DNA of 64,000 nt from Nemorincola caseinilytica (GTDB lineage Bacteria > Bacteroidota > Bacteroidia > Chitinophagales > Chitinophagaceae). A model generated the notes under the pieces. The model was not told the DNA's origin. It saw only the letters and a program-made list of their open reading frames with translations, and made no database searches. Shown in pieces: positions 24,182 to 32,321 of this stretch. A program made the translations under genes and the position numbers. Numbering within the stretch: position 1 is the first letter of the stretch; each line of letters begins with the position of its first letter. The stretch spans positions 1-64,000 of the forward strand of contig NZ_BAABFA010000009.1 of assembly GCF_039540515.1 (NCBI RefSeq), in the 5' to 3' direction.

Positions 24182-24216
24182 TCTCCCTCCCTTTCGGGGA
24201 GGGCTGGGAAGGGGCT
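24182..24216. repeat. GC-rich palindromic intergenic repeat, copy 2
   Basis: CCCTCCC-tttcgg-GGAGGG followed by CTGGGAAGGGGCTT, between divergent thyA and the helicase gene. A second GC hairpin (CCGCGCG-AC-CGCGCGG) lies just before it, near 24157-24172. Confidence 0.75.
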
Positions 24217-24276
24217 TAATGCAAATGCACATCCCCGGCCATATAATGCAAAAGATCAGTACTATTGCGCGGCCAT

Positions 24277-26118
24277 ATGCTACCACTTACCGATACAGAG
24301 ACGATAGACACCTCCAACACCCAGTTCAGGCAAGCAGTGGCATTCGTTACCAATACCCGCGAGCATCTTTTTCTCACCGGCCGGGCGGGCACCGGCAAGA
24401 CCACCTTTCTGAAATATATAAAAGAGCACTGCGGCAAACAGTGCGCTGTGATAGCGCCTACAGGCGTAGCGGCCATGAATGCCGGTGGCGAGACCATACA
24501 CTCCTTTCTGCAACTACCCTTCGGGCCTTTTGCCCCCGGCAGAGCGAGTGGCTTTGGCACGGGCATGGCCGAGGCACAGGATGCGCACTCGCTGCTGGCC
24601 AACCTGCGCATGAACGAGATGAAGAAAAAGCTCATTCGCCGGCTGGATCTGCTGATAATAGATGAGGTGAGCATGGTGCGCGCCGATGTGCTGGATGCCA
24701 TAGACCTGGTGCTGCGCCATGTGCGCCGCGATCATACACAGCCCTTTGGCGGGGTGCAGATGGTGCTGATAGGCGACCCCTACCAGCTACCTCCTGTGGT
24801 TACCGATGAGGACCATGCCATACTGGGGCATTTCTATAATGGCCCCTACTTCTTCGACTCCTGGGTGATACGGCAATACCCGCCGGTGTATATAGAGCTG
24901 AAGAAGATATACCGGCAAAAGGAACAGACCTTCATAGACCTGCTGAACAGGGTACGAAATGGCAATGCCCTGCAAAGCGATGTGGACCTGCTGAACGAGC
25001 GCTACCGCCCCGGCACCCAGCAAGAGGAAGGCTACATAGTGCTTTGCACCCACAACCACATAGCCGACGACATCAACAAACGCGCCCTCGATGGTATAGA
25101 TGCCCCCCTGCACACCTTCGAGGCCACCATCAATGGCGAGGTGAATGAGCGCAGCATACCCGGCGAGCGCCTGCTGCAACTGAAGAAGGGTGCCCAGGTG
25201 ATGTTCATAAAGAACGACCTGCAAACACCGCGCCGCTACTACAATGGCAAGATAGGCAAGGTGGCCGGCATAGGCACAGGTGGTATAAAGGTATCATTTA
25301 CCGACAGCAGCGAGACCGTAGAGGTACCGCTGGACACATGGCGCAGCGTACGCTATACGCTGAACAAGCAGACCGGAAATGTGGAGGAGGAAGAGCTGGG
25401 CAGTTTTACGCAGTTCCCGCTGCGGCTGGCATGGGCAGTAACGGTACACAAGAGCCAGGGGCTGACGCTTGAGAAGGCCATTGTGGACCTGAACCGCGCC
25501 TTTGCACCCGGACAGGTATATGTGGCCCTCAGCCGCTGCACATCGCTCGATGGGCTGGTGCTGCGCAGCCCGCTGGAGCTGCACAATATACTGGTAGATG
25601 AGCGTGTGATGGAGTTCTCGCAATACGAGAACGAGGAGGACGAGCTGGATGCCGTACTTGCCGAGAGCGAGCTAAAGGCAAAAGCGCTGGCATTGCAGCA
25701 GCGTTTCATGTTCGGTGCGCTGCTGGAGCTTATGGCCCAGCACCTGCCCGACCTGCAAAAGGTACGGAGCGGCCCCAAAGAACAGAACCTGGCCCTGCAC
25801 GAAAAGATAACGCAACGCCTCACCGGCGCCGAGGCACATGCAGCCCTCTTTGGCAAGCAATTGCAAACCCTGCTGGCAGAGGCGAACGAAGAAAAACTGG
25901 CCGCGCGACTGGCAGCCGCAGCAGCCTACTTTGACAAGGAGGTACTTACCGCCTGCCTGCAATGGGTAGATGAGCACCTGGCCCTGCTAAGGGAATACCA
26001 GAAGGTACTGCGCCAGACCCGTATATGGATGGAAGTAAAAGAAATGCTTGTGGTAAGGCAAAAGGAGATGAGAAGCCTCTCCCCGGCCCTCTCCCTGGGA
26101 GAGGGAGGTGGCCTGTAA
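24277..26118 (+). CDS. PIF1/RecD2-like superfamily 1 DNA helicase
   Basis: This 613-residue P-loop helicase carries Walker A GRAGTGKT (35-42), Walker B LLIIDEVSM (Asp129-Glu130), a GDPYQLPPV motif III, a KKIYRQ segment and the C-terminal UvrD_C_2 motif VTVHKSQGLTL with VYVALSRCTSLDGL. This order defines the PIF1-like helicases (5'-3' translocation) common in Bacteroidota. After the helicase core comes a charged helical region of about 170 residues. The last about 15 codons (26071-26118) are supplied by an inverted copy of the palindromic repeat, giving an odd SLSPALSLGEGGG tail. The ATG at 24277 was chosen over a TTG four codons upstream. Confidence 0.9.
   Translation: MLPLTDTETIDTSNTQFRQAVAFVTNTREHLFLTGRAGTGKTTFLKYIKEHCGKQCAVIAPTGVAAMNAGGETIHSFLQLPFGPFAPGRASGFGTGMAEAQDAHSLLANLRMNEMKKKLIRRLDLLIIDEVSMVRADVLDAIDLVLRHVRRDHTQPFGGVQMVLIGDPYQLPPVVTDEDHAILGHFYNGPYFFDSWVIRQYPPVYIELKKIYRQKEQTFIDLLNRVRNGNALQSDVDLLNERYRPGTQQEEGYIVLCTHNHIADDINKRALDGIDAPLHTFEATINGEVNERSIPGERLLQLKKGAQVMFIKNDLQTPRRYYNGKIGKVAGIGTGGIKVSFTDSSETVEVPLDTWRSVRYTLNKQTGNVEEEELGSFTQFPLRLAWAVTVHKSQGLTLEKAIVDLNRAFAPGQVYVALSRCTSLDGLVLRSPLELHNILVDERVMEFSQYENEEDELDAVLAESELKAKALALQQRFMFGALLELMAQHLPDLQKVRSGPKEQNLALHEKITQRLTGAEAHAALFGKQLQTLLAEANEEKLAARLAAAAAYFDKEVLTACLQWVDEHLALLREYQKVLRQTRIWMEVKEMLVVRQKEMRSLSPALSLGEGGGL
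26076..26117. repeat. Palindromic repeat, copy 3 (inverted, translated)
   Basis: CTCCCCGG then CCCTCTCCC-T-GGGAGAGGG-AGG. This is the reverse orientation of the other copies. It overlaps the end of the helicase gene and provides its stop context. Confidence 0.7.
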
Positions 26119-26135
26119 TGTTCTTGGTCCAGAGA

Positions 26136-26531
26136 TCATTTCTGCCCTTTTACCGTCATAAGGTAGTCCACTATCTTGGTACAGGTGGCGCTGTCTATGG
26201 GCGCGCCATATTTCTCCACCATTTTTTGCACCTCTGCCTCCCATGTCTTGCGCGGAAAGTCCGGCTGTTCGGTCACATACCGCAGAGAGTGGCATATGCC
26301 GCAGTAAGATGTGAATTCGGTCTTGCCCGGCCCATCGGGCATGGCCACCTCTTCGGGCCATATGGTCATTTGGCGCACACTGCCCTTTTGCGAGAATGTG
26401 TGCTGTGGCGTGGTCTTGTTTACCCGTTCCTCCGGCGCAGGTACATCGGCCTGGCCATTGCGGGTACAGGCATCGGCCAGCGGCAGCAGGCCGCAGAGCG
26501 CTATCAGCAGGTATGTTCTTGCCCTCATCAT
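26136..26531 (-). CDS. Periplasmic c-type cytochrome, sulfite dehydrogenase small-subunit-like
   Basis: This 131-residue exported protein has a signal peptide (TYLLIALCGLLPLA) followed by a possible lipidated Cys22 (LADAC, a weak lipobox). It has a single haem-binding motif C77-G-I-C80-H81, with Met in QKMVEKYG as a possible sixth ligand. Its ATG overlaps the stop of the molybdenum enzyme gene (ATGA), so the two are translationally coupled. This arrangement matches SorAB-type sulfite:cytochrome c oxidoreductases, with this protein as the electron acceptor subunit. A longer upstream frame exists but lies inside the partner gene and gives no signal peptide at its start. Confidence 0.82.
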   Translation of the reverse strand: MMRARTYLLIALCGLLPLADACTRNGQADVPAPEERVNKTTPQHTFSQKGSVRQMTIWPEEVAMPDGPGKTEFTSYCGICHSLRYVTEQPDFPRKTWEAEVQKMVEKYGAPIDSATCTKIVDYLMTVKGQK

Positions 26532-27784
26532 TGCGCCTGTACTTTTATATGCTCTATAAAGCCGCGTGCATAGCCGCTGCGGTTCCACTGCTTTTCGGGT
26601 TGGGTATTGCCCTTGCTGTCGGTAGCGCGTACTGCCAGGTCGTAGCTGCCTGTGGTGGCGGGTGTCCATTCATGCTTCCACCTGCGCCACGAGTATTTGC
26701 CTATCTCGGGGTCCATAGTGGCCGCGGCCCAGGTCTTACCCCCATCTGCCGATACCTCTACCCTGCTTATACCACTGCCGTCGTTAAAGGTCAGCCCCTC
26801 CAGTGTGTATTTCTGCCCTGCCTTTAGCGGCTCTGCCCCTGTGGGCGATACGAATATGGAGTGCAACTGCACCGTGGTGAGCGGTATGGTCTCCTTTACC
26901 AGGCTATCGGGCCTTTCTGTGCGGCCGGGGGTATTGGCTATGCGGTAGGCCTTCTCCATCCAGAAGCCTTTATACTTTTCCTTGTGCACCTCTATATTGC
27001 CCAGCGCACCCACCCAGTACGATGCGTACCAGCCCGGCACCACTAGCTTCAGCGGGTAGCCGTTCAGCATCGGTATGGGGGTGCCGTTCATCTCGTAGGC
27101 TATCAGTACCTCGCCATCGGTGGCATGGTCTATACTCAGCGACTTTGTAAAACCCGGCACACCCGGCAGCGTACCCTTGTCCATACCCGCGAACGATACA
27201 TCTACAGCGCCCTTCTGTACTCCTGCCATGGCCAGTATATCCTTTACGCGCACGCCCTTCCATTTGGCATTGCCCATGGCGCCATTGCCCCACTGGCTGC
27301 CAGGCACTTTGGGGTCGAAGCTGGCGCGCGAATTGCCCGAGCATATGCACAGGGCCACCATGCTATCGGCAGGAAATTTAGTACGGAGATCGTTCATAGA
27401 CAGCTCCAGCGGGTGTGCTACAGCGCCACCTATACGCAGGCGAAAGGTATCTTCGTCTATACGCCTCACTATCTCGGCCAGGTGCCAGCGCACAAAGAAG
27501 AACTCATTGGGCGTTATATCTTTTTTGAACACCTCCAGCGGGGTCTCCAGTTGCGGGGGACGGTCGGTGAGCAGGCGCATCTCTCCTTTCTCGGGATACT
27601 TCACCATGCCGGTAGCGGCAGGCATAGCATCGGTTGCGGCAGCAGATGCATTGCCCTTTTTACTGCCACAGGCAGATAAGCTAGCCGCAAGGCCCGCCAC
27701 ACAGAGATATGTGATGATGCGTTTCAGGAACAAGGTTAAAACACCATAAAGTAAATGATATTCCCCGACAGCAGCAAGCTGCAT
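26528..27784 (-). CDS. Molybdopterin sulfite oxidase/dehydrogenase-like lipoprotein
   Basis: This 418-residue protein of the sulfite oxidase family has an Oxidored_molyb domain (about residues 75-290) followed by a Mo-co dimerisation Ig-like domain (about 305-415, LEGLTFNDGSGISRVEVSAD). The probable Mo-ligand is Cys148 in ICSGNSR. The family pattern GSQWGNGAMGNAKWKGV is intact. An N-terminal signal with lipobox LSAC (Cys39) predicts a periplasm-facing lipoprotein. With the coupled cytochrome c it would oxidise sulfite to sulfate and pass electrons to the respiratory chain. The exact substrate cannot be read from sequence. The ATG at 27784 is the first in frame, but a start nearer KRIITYL is possible. 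Confidence 0.85.
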   Translation of the reverse strand: MQLAAVGEYHLLYGVLTLFLKRIITYLCVAGLAASLSACGSKKGNASAAATDAMPAATGMVKYPEKGEMRLLTDRPPQLETPLEVFKKDITPNEFFFVRWHLAEIVRRIDEDTFRLRIGGAVAHPLELSMNDLRTKFPADSMVALCICSGNSRASFDPKVPGSQWGNGAMGNAKWKGVRVKDILAMAGVQKGAVDVSFAGMDKGTLPGVPGFTKSLSIDHATDGEVLIAYEMNGTPIPMLNGYPLKLVVPGWYASYWVGALGNIEVHKEKYKGFWMEKAYRIANTPGRTERPDSLVKETIPLTTVQLHSIFVSPTGAEPLKAGQKYTLEGLTFNDGSGISRVEVSADGGKTWAAATMDPEIGKYSWRRWKHEWTPATTGSYDLAVRATDSKGNTQPEKQWNRSGYARGFIEHIKVQAQ

Positions 27785-27900
27785 TATTAACGATCGGGCT
27801 GATCGGGCTCGTTAAATGACACTTAGGGATCGTTATAAATAAAATATATTAATTATTTTTACTTTATGTATATTTACGCCACTATCACAAACACACTACA

Positions 27901-29442
27901 ATGGATACAATTTCTGAGCCTAACAGCGACCAGCTACGGCTGCGCGATGCCGAGGCCAACTACAGGGAACTCTTCGACAATGCGAACGATGCCATATATG
28001 TGCTGGATGCGCAGACAGGACGGGTACTGGATGTGAACGAACGCGCGCACCAGCTTACAGGCTTTACCCGCGCCGAGCTACTGACCGGAAATATAGCAGG
28101 CCTGGTGACCGGCCACCCCGACCAGACACTGGACAAGGCACTGGCATACATAAAAAAAGCCGCCACAGGCGAACGGCAGCGCTTTGAATGGCAGGGGACC
28201 GACAAAGCAGGCAGAGACCACTGGTACGAGGTGAACCTGAAAAAGGTGATACTGACCGGCAAAGAGCGTGTATTGGCCTTCTTTCGCGAGATAGATGACC
28301 GCAAGAAGGCCGAAGAAGAGCTGCGCGAGAGCGAGCAGCGGCTGCGCCACTCTATGGACAATATGCTGGAAGGCGTGCAGATAATAGGATACGACTGGCG
28401 CTACAAGTATGTGAACAGCGCACTGGCGGCACAGGCGCATACCACGGTCGACAAATTGCTGGGCCGAACTATGATGGAGGCATTTCCCGGCATAGAGCAT
28501 ACACTGGGTTTCTGGTACTACAAAAGATGCATGGAAGACCGCCTGTCGGCCCATATGGACAACGAATTCTCGTTTCCGGATGGTAGTACAGGCTGGTTCG
28601 AGCTGCGGATGGAGCCCGTACCGGAGGGCATCATCATTCTTTCTATAGATATTACAGAACGCATGAGGGCCCAGCAGGAGCTGCGCGCAATGAACCAGGA
28701 CCTGGAGCTGCGTGTGCAGGAACGCACACAAATGCTAACGGCCGTGAACAGGACACTGGAGACCTTCTCCTATTCCGTATCGCACGACCTTCGCTCGCCA
28801 CTGCGCATCATAGATGGGTATGCACTGCTGCTGGAGAACGAGCACAGCACCCACCTGGGCGAGGAAGGCGGAAGGCTGCTCTCGGTCATCAGGCAGAATA
28901 CTACGCGTATGGGCCGCCTCATAGACGATATACTGGAATTCGCAAGGCTGGGCAAGGCCCCACTGGTAAGGACCCATGTAGATATGAACGCGCTGGCGCG
29001 CAATGTATGGCAGGAACAATATGGCATATCTGCCGGAAATGCGCGAGTGGTGATAGCCGACCTGCATACCGCCTATGCCGATAAAGGGCTTATAGAACAG
29101 GTGCTGCACAACCTGGTATCGAACGCGCTAAAGTACTCTGCAAAAAAAGATATACCAGAGGTATATATATGGTCGGAAAAGAAGGACGGGCGAACGATAT
29201 ACTGTGTAAAGGACAATGGCACGGGTTTCGATATGCAGTATGCCGACAAGCTCTTTACCGTATTTCAGCGCCTGCACAAGACATCGGAATACAAAGGCTC
29301 GGGCGTGGGGCTGGCCATAGCCGAGAGTATAATCATAAAGCACGATGGGCGCATCTGGGCCGATTCCATACCCGGCGAGGGCGCAAAATTCTGTTTCTCG
29401 CTGCCCGATGAGGGGGCAACGATACCAGAGGCGGTAAAGTGA
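27901..29442 (+). CDS. PAS-PAS sensor histidine kinase
   Basis: This 513-residue soluble kinase has two PAS domains (about residues 17-140 and 150-260), a short coiled coil (ELRAMNQDLELRVQERTQML) and a HisKA domain with phospho-acceptor His295 in SVSHDLRSPLR. An HATPase domain follows with the N box NLVSNALKYS, G1 DNGTGFD and G2 GSGVGLAI. There are no membrane segments, so it senses a cytosolic signal. The SVSHDLRSPL type and DNGxGF box resemble bacteriophytochrome-like kinases. No response regulator is adjacent (the nearest is at 41528), so the partner is unknown. The upstream sequence has TATATTTA, a one-mismatch -7 box. Confidence 0.93.
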   Translation: MDTISEPNSDQLRLRDAEANYRELFDNANDAIYVLDAQTGRVLDVNERAHQLTGFTRAELLTGNIAGLVTGHPDQTLDKALAYIKKAATGERQRFEWQGTDKAGRDHWYEVNLKKVILTGKERVLAFFREIDDRKKAEEELRESEQRLRHSMDNMLEGVQIIGYDWRYKYVNSALAAQAHTTVDKLLGRTMMEAFPGIEHTLGFWYYKRCMEDRLSAHMDNEFSFPDGSTGWFELRMEPVPEGIIILSIDITERMRAQQELRAMNQDLELRVQERTQMLTAVNRTLETFSYSVSHDLRSPLRIIDGYALLLENEHSTHLGEEGGRLLSVIRQNTTRMGRLIDDILEFARLGKAPLVRTHVDMNALARNVWQEQYGISAGNARVVIADLHTAYADKGLIEQVLHNLVSNALKYSAKKDIPEVYIWSEKKDGRTIYCVKDNGTGFDMQYADKLFTVFQRLHKTSEYKGSGVGLAIAESIIIKHDGRIWADSIPGEGAKFCFSLPDEGATIPEAVK

Positions 29443-29824
29443 GGGGATGCGATGGCACCGCAAATATGATATAAGACAGGGTGTGAGTAGCTGCCCGCAC
29501 GCTAATACGCGCGCAATACCTGCACCCGCTATATCCTATATTTAGCAGCTGTCGCATTCCTCACATTATCCTCGCTTACAACTTCAGAGCCTGTGCGAGA
29601 TCTATTCATGGTACTTATTATGAGCATTATTTTGGAGCGAAACGAGGCGAATTTTGCAGGCATAGCCTGTCCTATGACGAAAAAGTCAACGAAGTTGCAG
29701 CCCAAAATGATCTATATGAAGGCCAATTAATAGATCTCAGACAGGCTCAAACTTTTACCATTTCCTTATAACTGCCGAACCGCATGTATTTCATTATATT
29801 TGCCCACCCTTACGGGGAGTACCC
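29443..29824. other. 382-bp intergenic region holding a MITE-like element
   Basis: No gene is visible. The middle is occupied by an inverted-repeat element (29587-29748). Flanking sequence is AT-rich. The gldF promoter should lie between 29749 and 29824, but no perfect TAnnTTTG was found. Confidence 0.7.
29587..29748. mobile_element. MITE-like element with 20-bp terminal inverted repeats
   Basis: The left end, GAGCCTGTGCGAGATCTATT (29587-29606), and the right end (29729-29748) are inverted repeats matching at 18 of 20 positions. Weaker symmetry continues inward. The 162-bp interior has no ORF but includes the palindrome CAGGC-ATA-GCCTG. No clean target-site duplication is visible (the flanks share only AACTT-like bases). 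The ends resemble those of DDE transposase elements, which is inference. Confidence 0.6.
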
Positions 29825-30577
29825 ATGCGCAGCATATTCATAAAGGAAATAAACTCTTTCTTCAGCTCCATAGTGGGCTATGTGGTGTTGCTGGTGTTCC
29901 TGGTGGCGTGCAGCCTCTTCCTGTGGATCATCCCCAACTACAGCATACTGGAATACGGCTATGCATCTATGGAGCGTTTCTTTGAGATAGCCCCCTGGCT
30001 GCTGTTCCTGCTGGTACCGGCCGTTACCATGCGCTCCTTTGCCGATGAGTTCCGCACCGGCAATATAGAGTGGCTCTCTACCAAGCCCCTCACCGACCTG
30101 GATATAATACTGGGCAAATACTTTGCTACCATAGCGCTCATAGTGTTCGCACTACTGCCTACGGTCATATATGTGTATACCATACACAACCTCTCCTATT
30201 CGGGCGTAGGTATCGATACCGGCGCCATCATAGGTTCGTATATAGGGCTTTTCTTCCTTGCTGCCACTTTTGGTGCGGTAGGTATCTTCTGCTCTTCCCT
30301 CACATCCAACCAGGTAGTGAGCTTCCTCTTCGCCCTGCTGGCCTGCTATGTACTTTATACAGGCTTCGAGCAATTGAGCAAGCTGCCCAAATTCTCTGAG
30401 GGTATCGATTACTACCTGAGCATGGTGGGTATGGAATTCCACTACAACTCCATCAGTCGTGGTCTTATCGACTCGCGCGATGTCATCTATTTTCTGTCAG
30501 TTATCATTTTTTTCATAGCGCTCACCCGTTTCTCGCTATCGTCGCGCACAGGCGGCACCGGCGGGCGGCTGGGCTAG
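29825..30577 (+). CDS. gldF: Gliding-motility ABC transporter permease GldF
   Basis: This 250-residue inner-membrane permease of the ABC-2 type has six membrane segments. The family hallmarks KEINSFFSS at the N-terminus, MRSFADEFRTGNIEWLSTKPL (about residues 60-80) and the late VGMEFHYNSISRGLIDSRDVIYF segment identify GldF. It acts with GldG and the ATPase GldA. Loss of these blocks gliding in Flavobacterium johnsoniae. It is followed by gldG after 13 bp. The ATPase gene gldA is not in this window. Confidence 0.93.
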   Translation: MRSIFIKEINSFFSSIVGYVVLLVFLVACSLFLWIIPNYSILEYGYASMERFFEIAPWLLFLLVPAVTMRSFADEFRTGNIEWLSTKPLTDLDIILGKYFATIALIVFALLPTVIYVYTIHNLSYSGVGIDTGAIIGSYIGLFFLAATFGAVGIFCSSLTSNQVVSFLFALLACYVLYTGFEQLSKLPKFSEGIDYYLSMVGMEFHYNSISRGLIDSRDVIYFLSVIIFFIALTRFSLSSRTGGTGGRLG

Positions 30578-30590
30578 CGCGGTCAGCAGT

Positions 30591-32321
30591 ATGGCAAAGA
30601 CCACACATAAGAACAAACATCTGCAACAGGCCCGGCTACGACTTGTTATCATGGCCGCCATAGTGGTATGCGTCAATGTGCTGGCATCCTACTTCCATGC
30701 CGGGCTGGACCTCACCCGCGAAAAACGCTTTACCCTCACCGAGCCTACCAAGCGCCTGCTACGCAATATGGACGAGGTGGCCGTGGTAGATGTATACCTG
30801 AAAGGAAAGTTCCCCGCAGGGCTGCAACGCATGCAGGAGGCCGTACGCGAACGCCTGCGCTCGTTCAAGGAATATGCGGGCGGCCACCTTATATACCGCT
30901 TCACCGACCCCTTTGAAGGCAAGAGCGAACAGGAAAAGAAGCAGATAGCCCACGACCTGGAGGTAAAGGGCATACATGTGATGGAGCTGAACACGCAGGG
31001 CGATGAGGAATACTCCATGAAGCCTTTCTTCCCATATGCGCTGGTGCAGTACAACGGTAGGGAAATGCCCATATATCTGCTGGATGCCCCTCCCGGCCGC
31101 GGATCGGAAGAACAGCTCAATTATGCCGAGGCTATGCTGGAATACAGCTTCGCCAATGCCATAAACCGCATGAGCAAGGCTGCGAAGCCCTCTATAGCCT
31201 ACCTTACCGGCCATGGCCAGCCACTGGGTATAAAGACCTACGACATGCTGTCGCGCCTGCCGGCCATATACCAGCTCGATTCGCTGGATCTGAAACATGT
31301 TCTGCAGATACCTATCACATACGATGCCATCATCATCAACCAGGCCACAGAGCAGTTCTCCGGCCCCGATAAGCTGAAGATAGACCAGTACCTGATGCAT
31401 GGCGGCCACATACTGTGGGTGGTGAATGCCCTGGCAGCATCTACCGACAGCTTTGCCAACAGCCCGCAATTCATAGCGCTGGAGCACCGCACCGAGATAG
31501 ACGATATCCTTTTCAAATACGGTGTGCGTGTCAACTTCGACCTGCTGGAGGATGCGCAGTGCAATCCCCTGCCCCGCGTGCTGAACAATGGCAAGCCCGA
31601 GCTGCACCCATGGGTATACTTTCCCCGCATCAACCCCACGGGCGACCATCCGCTGGTAAAGAACATGAACCTGCTGCTGGCCGGTTTCACCAACACAATA
31701 GACACTATACAGAACGACATACACAAGACCATACTCCTCACCTCTTCCGACAACAGCCGCGCGGCCCGTGCGCCCGTACGCGTGAGCCTGTCTATGATGA
31801 GCTACCCCATACGCTACGAGCTGTACAACAAGGCCCACCTGCCTGTGGCCGTGCTGCTGGAGGGTAAGTTCCACTCATTTTTCGAGAACAGGCTGGCGCC
31901 CGAATACCTGCGCCTGCTAGACTCGCTGAAGCATCCCTTCAAGCCCAGGTGCGATAGTAATACCAGCATGATAGTGACCTCTATAGGCGAGGTTTTCAGC
32001 AATGGCTATTCCAACAAGGATGGTGTGCTGCCTATGGGCTACTACAACTTCACCCAGGAATTCTTTGCCAACAGGGCCTTCCTGCTCAACTGCCTGGAAT
32101 ACCTCACCGACAACTCGGGCATACTGGAAGCGCGGTCGAAGGACGTGAAGCTGCGCCTGCTGGACCGCGCGCGTGTAAAAGCCGAGACCACTACCTGGCA
32201 AACGGTGAATACCGCTATACCTATAGGCCTGGTGCTGGTGTTCGCATCCTGCTACCTGTTCTTCCGCAAGCGCCGCTACGAGGCCAGGCGCGAACCTGTA
32301 AAACCCACCTCCAATGAATAA
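30591..32321 (+). CDS. gldG: Gliding-motility ABC-associated protein GldG
   Basis: This 576-residue membrane-anchored protein has one N-terminal membrane segment (residues about 18-36), then DLTREKRFTLTEPTKRLL, the typical start of the periplasmic ABC_transp_aux/GldG domain. A second membrane segment lies near the C-terminus (IGLVLVFASCYLFF). IAYLTGHGQ and GGHILWVVNAL are conserved-looking core motifs. It partners GldF. The last eight bases overlap the following DUF4340 gene, implying coupling of all three. Confidence 0.93.
   Translation: MAKTTHKNKHLQQARLRLVIMAAIVVCVNVLASYFHAGLDLTREKRFTLTEPTKRLLRNMDEVAVVDVYLKGKFPAGLQRMQEAVRERLRSFKEYAGGHLIYRFTDPFEGKSEQEKKQIAHDLEVKGIHVMELNTQGDEEYSMKPFFPYALVQYNGREMPIYLLDAPPGRGSEEQLNYAEAMLEYSFANAINRMSKAAKPSIAYLTGHGQPLGIKTYDMLSRLPAIYQLDSLDLKHVLQIPITYDAIIINQATEQFSGPDKLKIDQYLMHGGHILWVVNALAASTDSFANSPQFIALEHRTEIDDILFKYGVRVNFDLLEDAQCNPLPRVLNNGKPELHPWVYFPRINPTGDHPLVKNMNLLLAGFTNTIDTIQNDIHKTILLTSSDNSRAARAPVRVSLSMMSYPIRYELYNKAHLPVAVLLEGKFHSFFENRLAPEYLRLLDSLKHPFKPRCDSNTSMIVTSIGEVFSNGYSNKDGVLPMGYYNFTQEFFANRAFLLNCLEYLTDNSGILEARSKDVKLRLLDRARVKAETTTWQTVNTAIPIGLVLVFASCYLFFRKRRYEARREPVKPTSNE

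Noticed and set aside
27901..29442. Cognate pair of the PAS kinase and the regulator at 41528
   Set aside because: They lie about 12 kb apart with unrelated genes between, and nothing in sequence links them.
30759..31874. 371-codon minus-strand open frame
   Set aside because: It is antisense to gldG and has a His/Val-rich composition typical of shadow frames in this codon usage.
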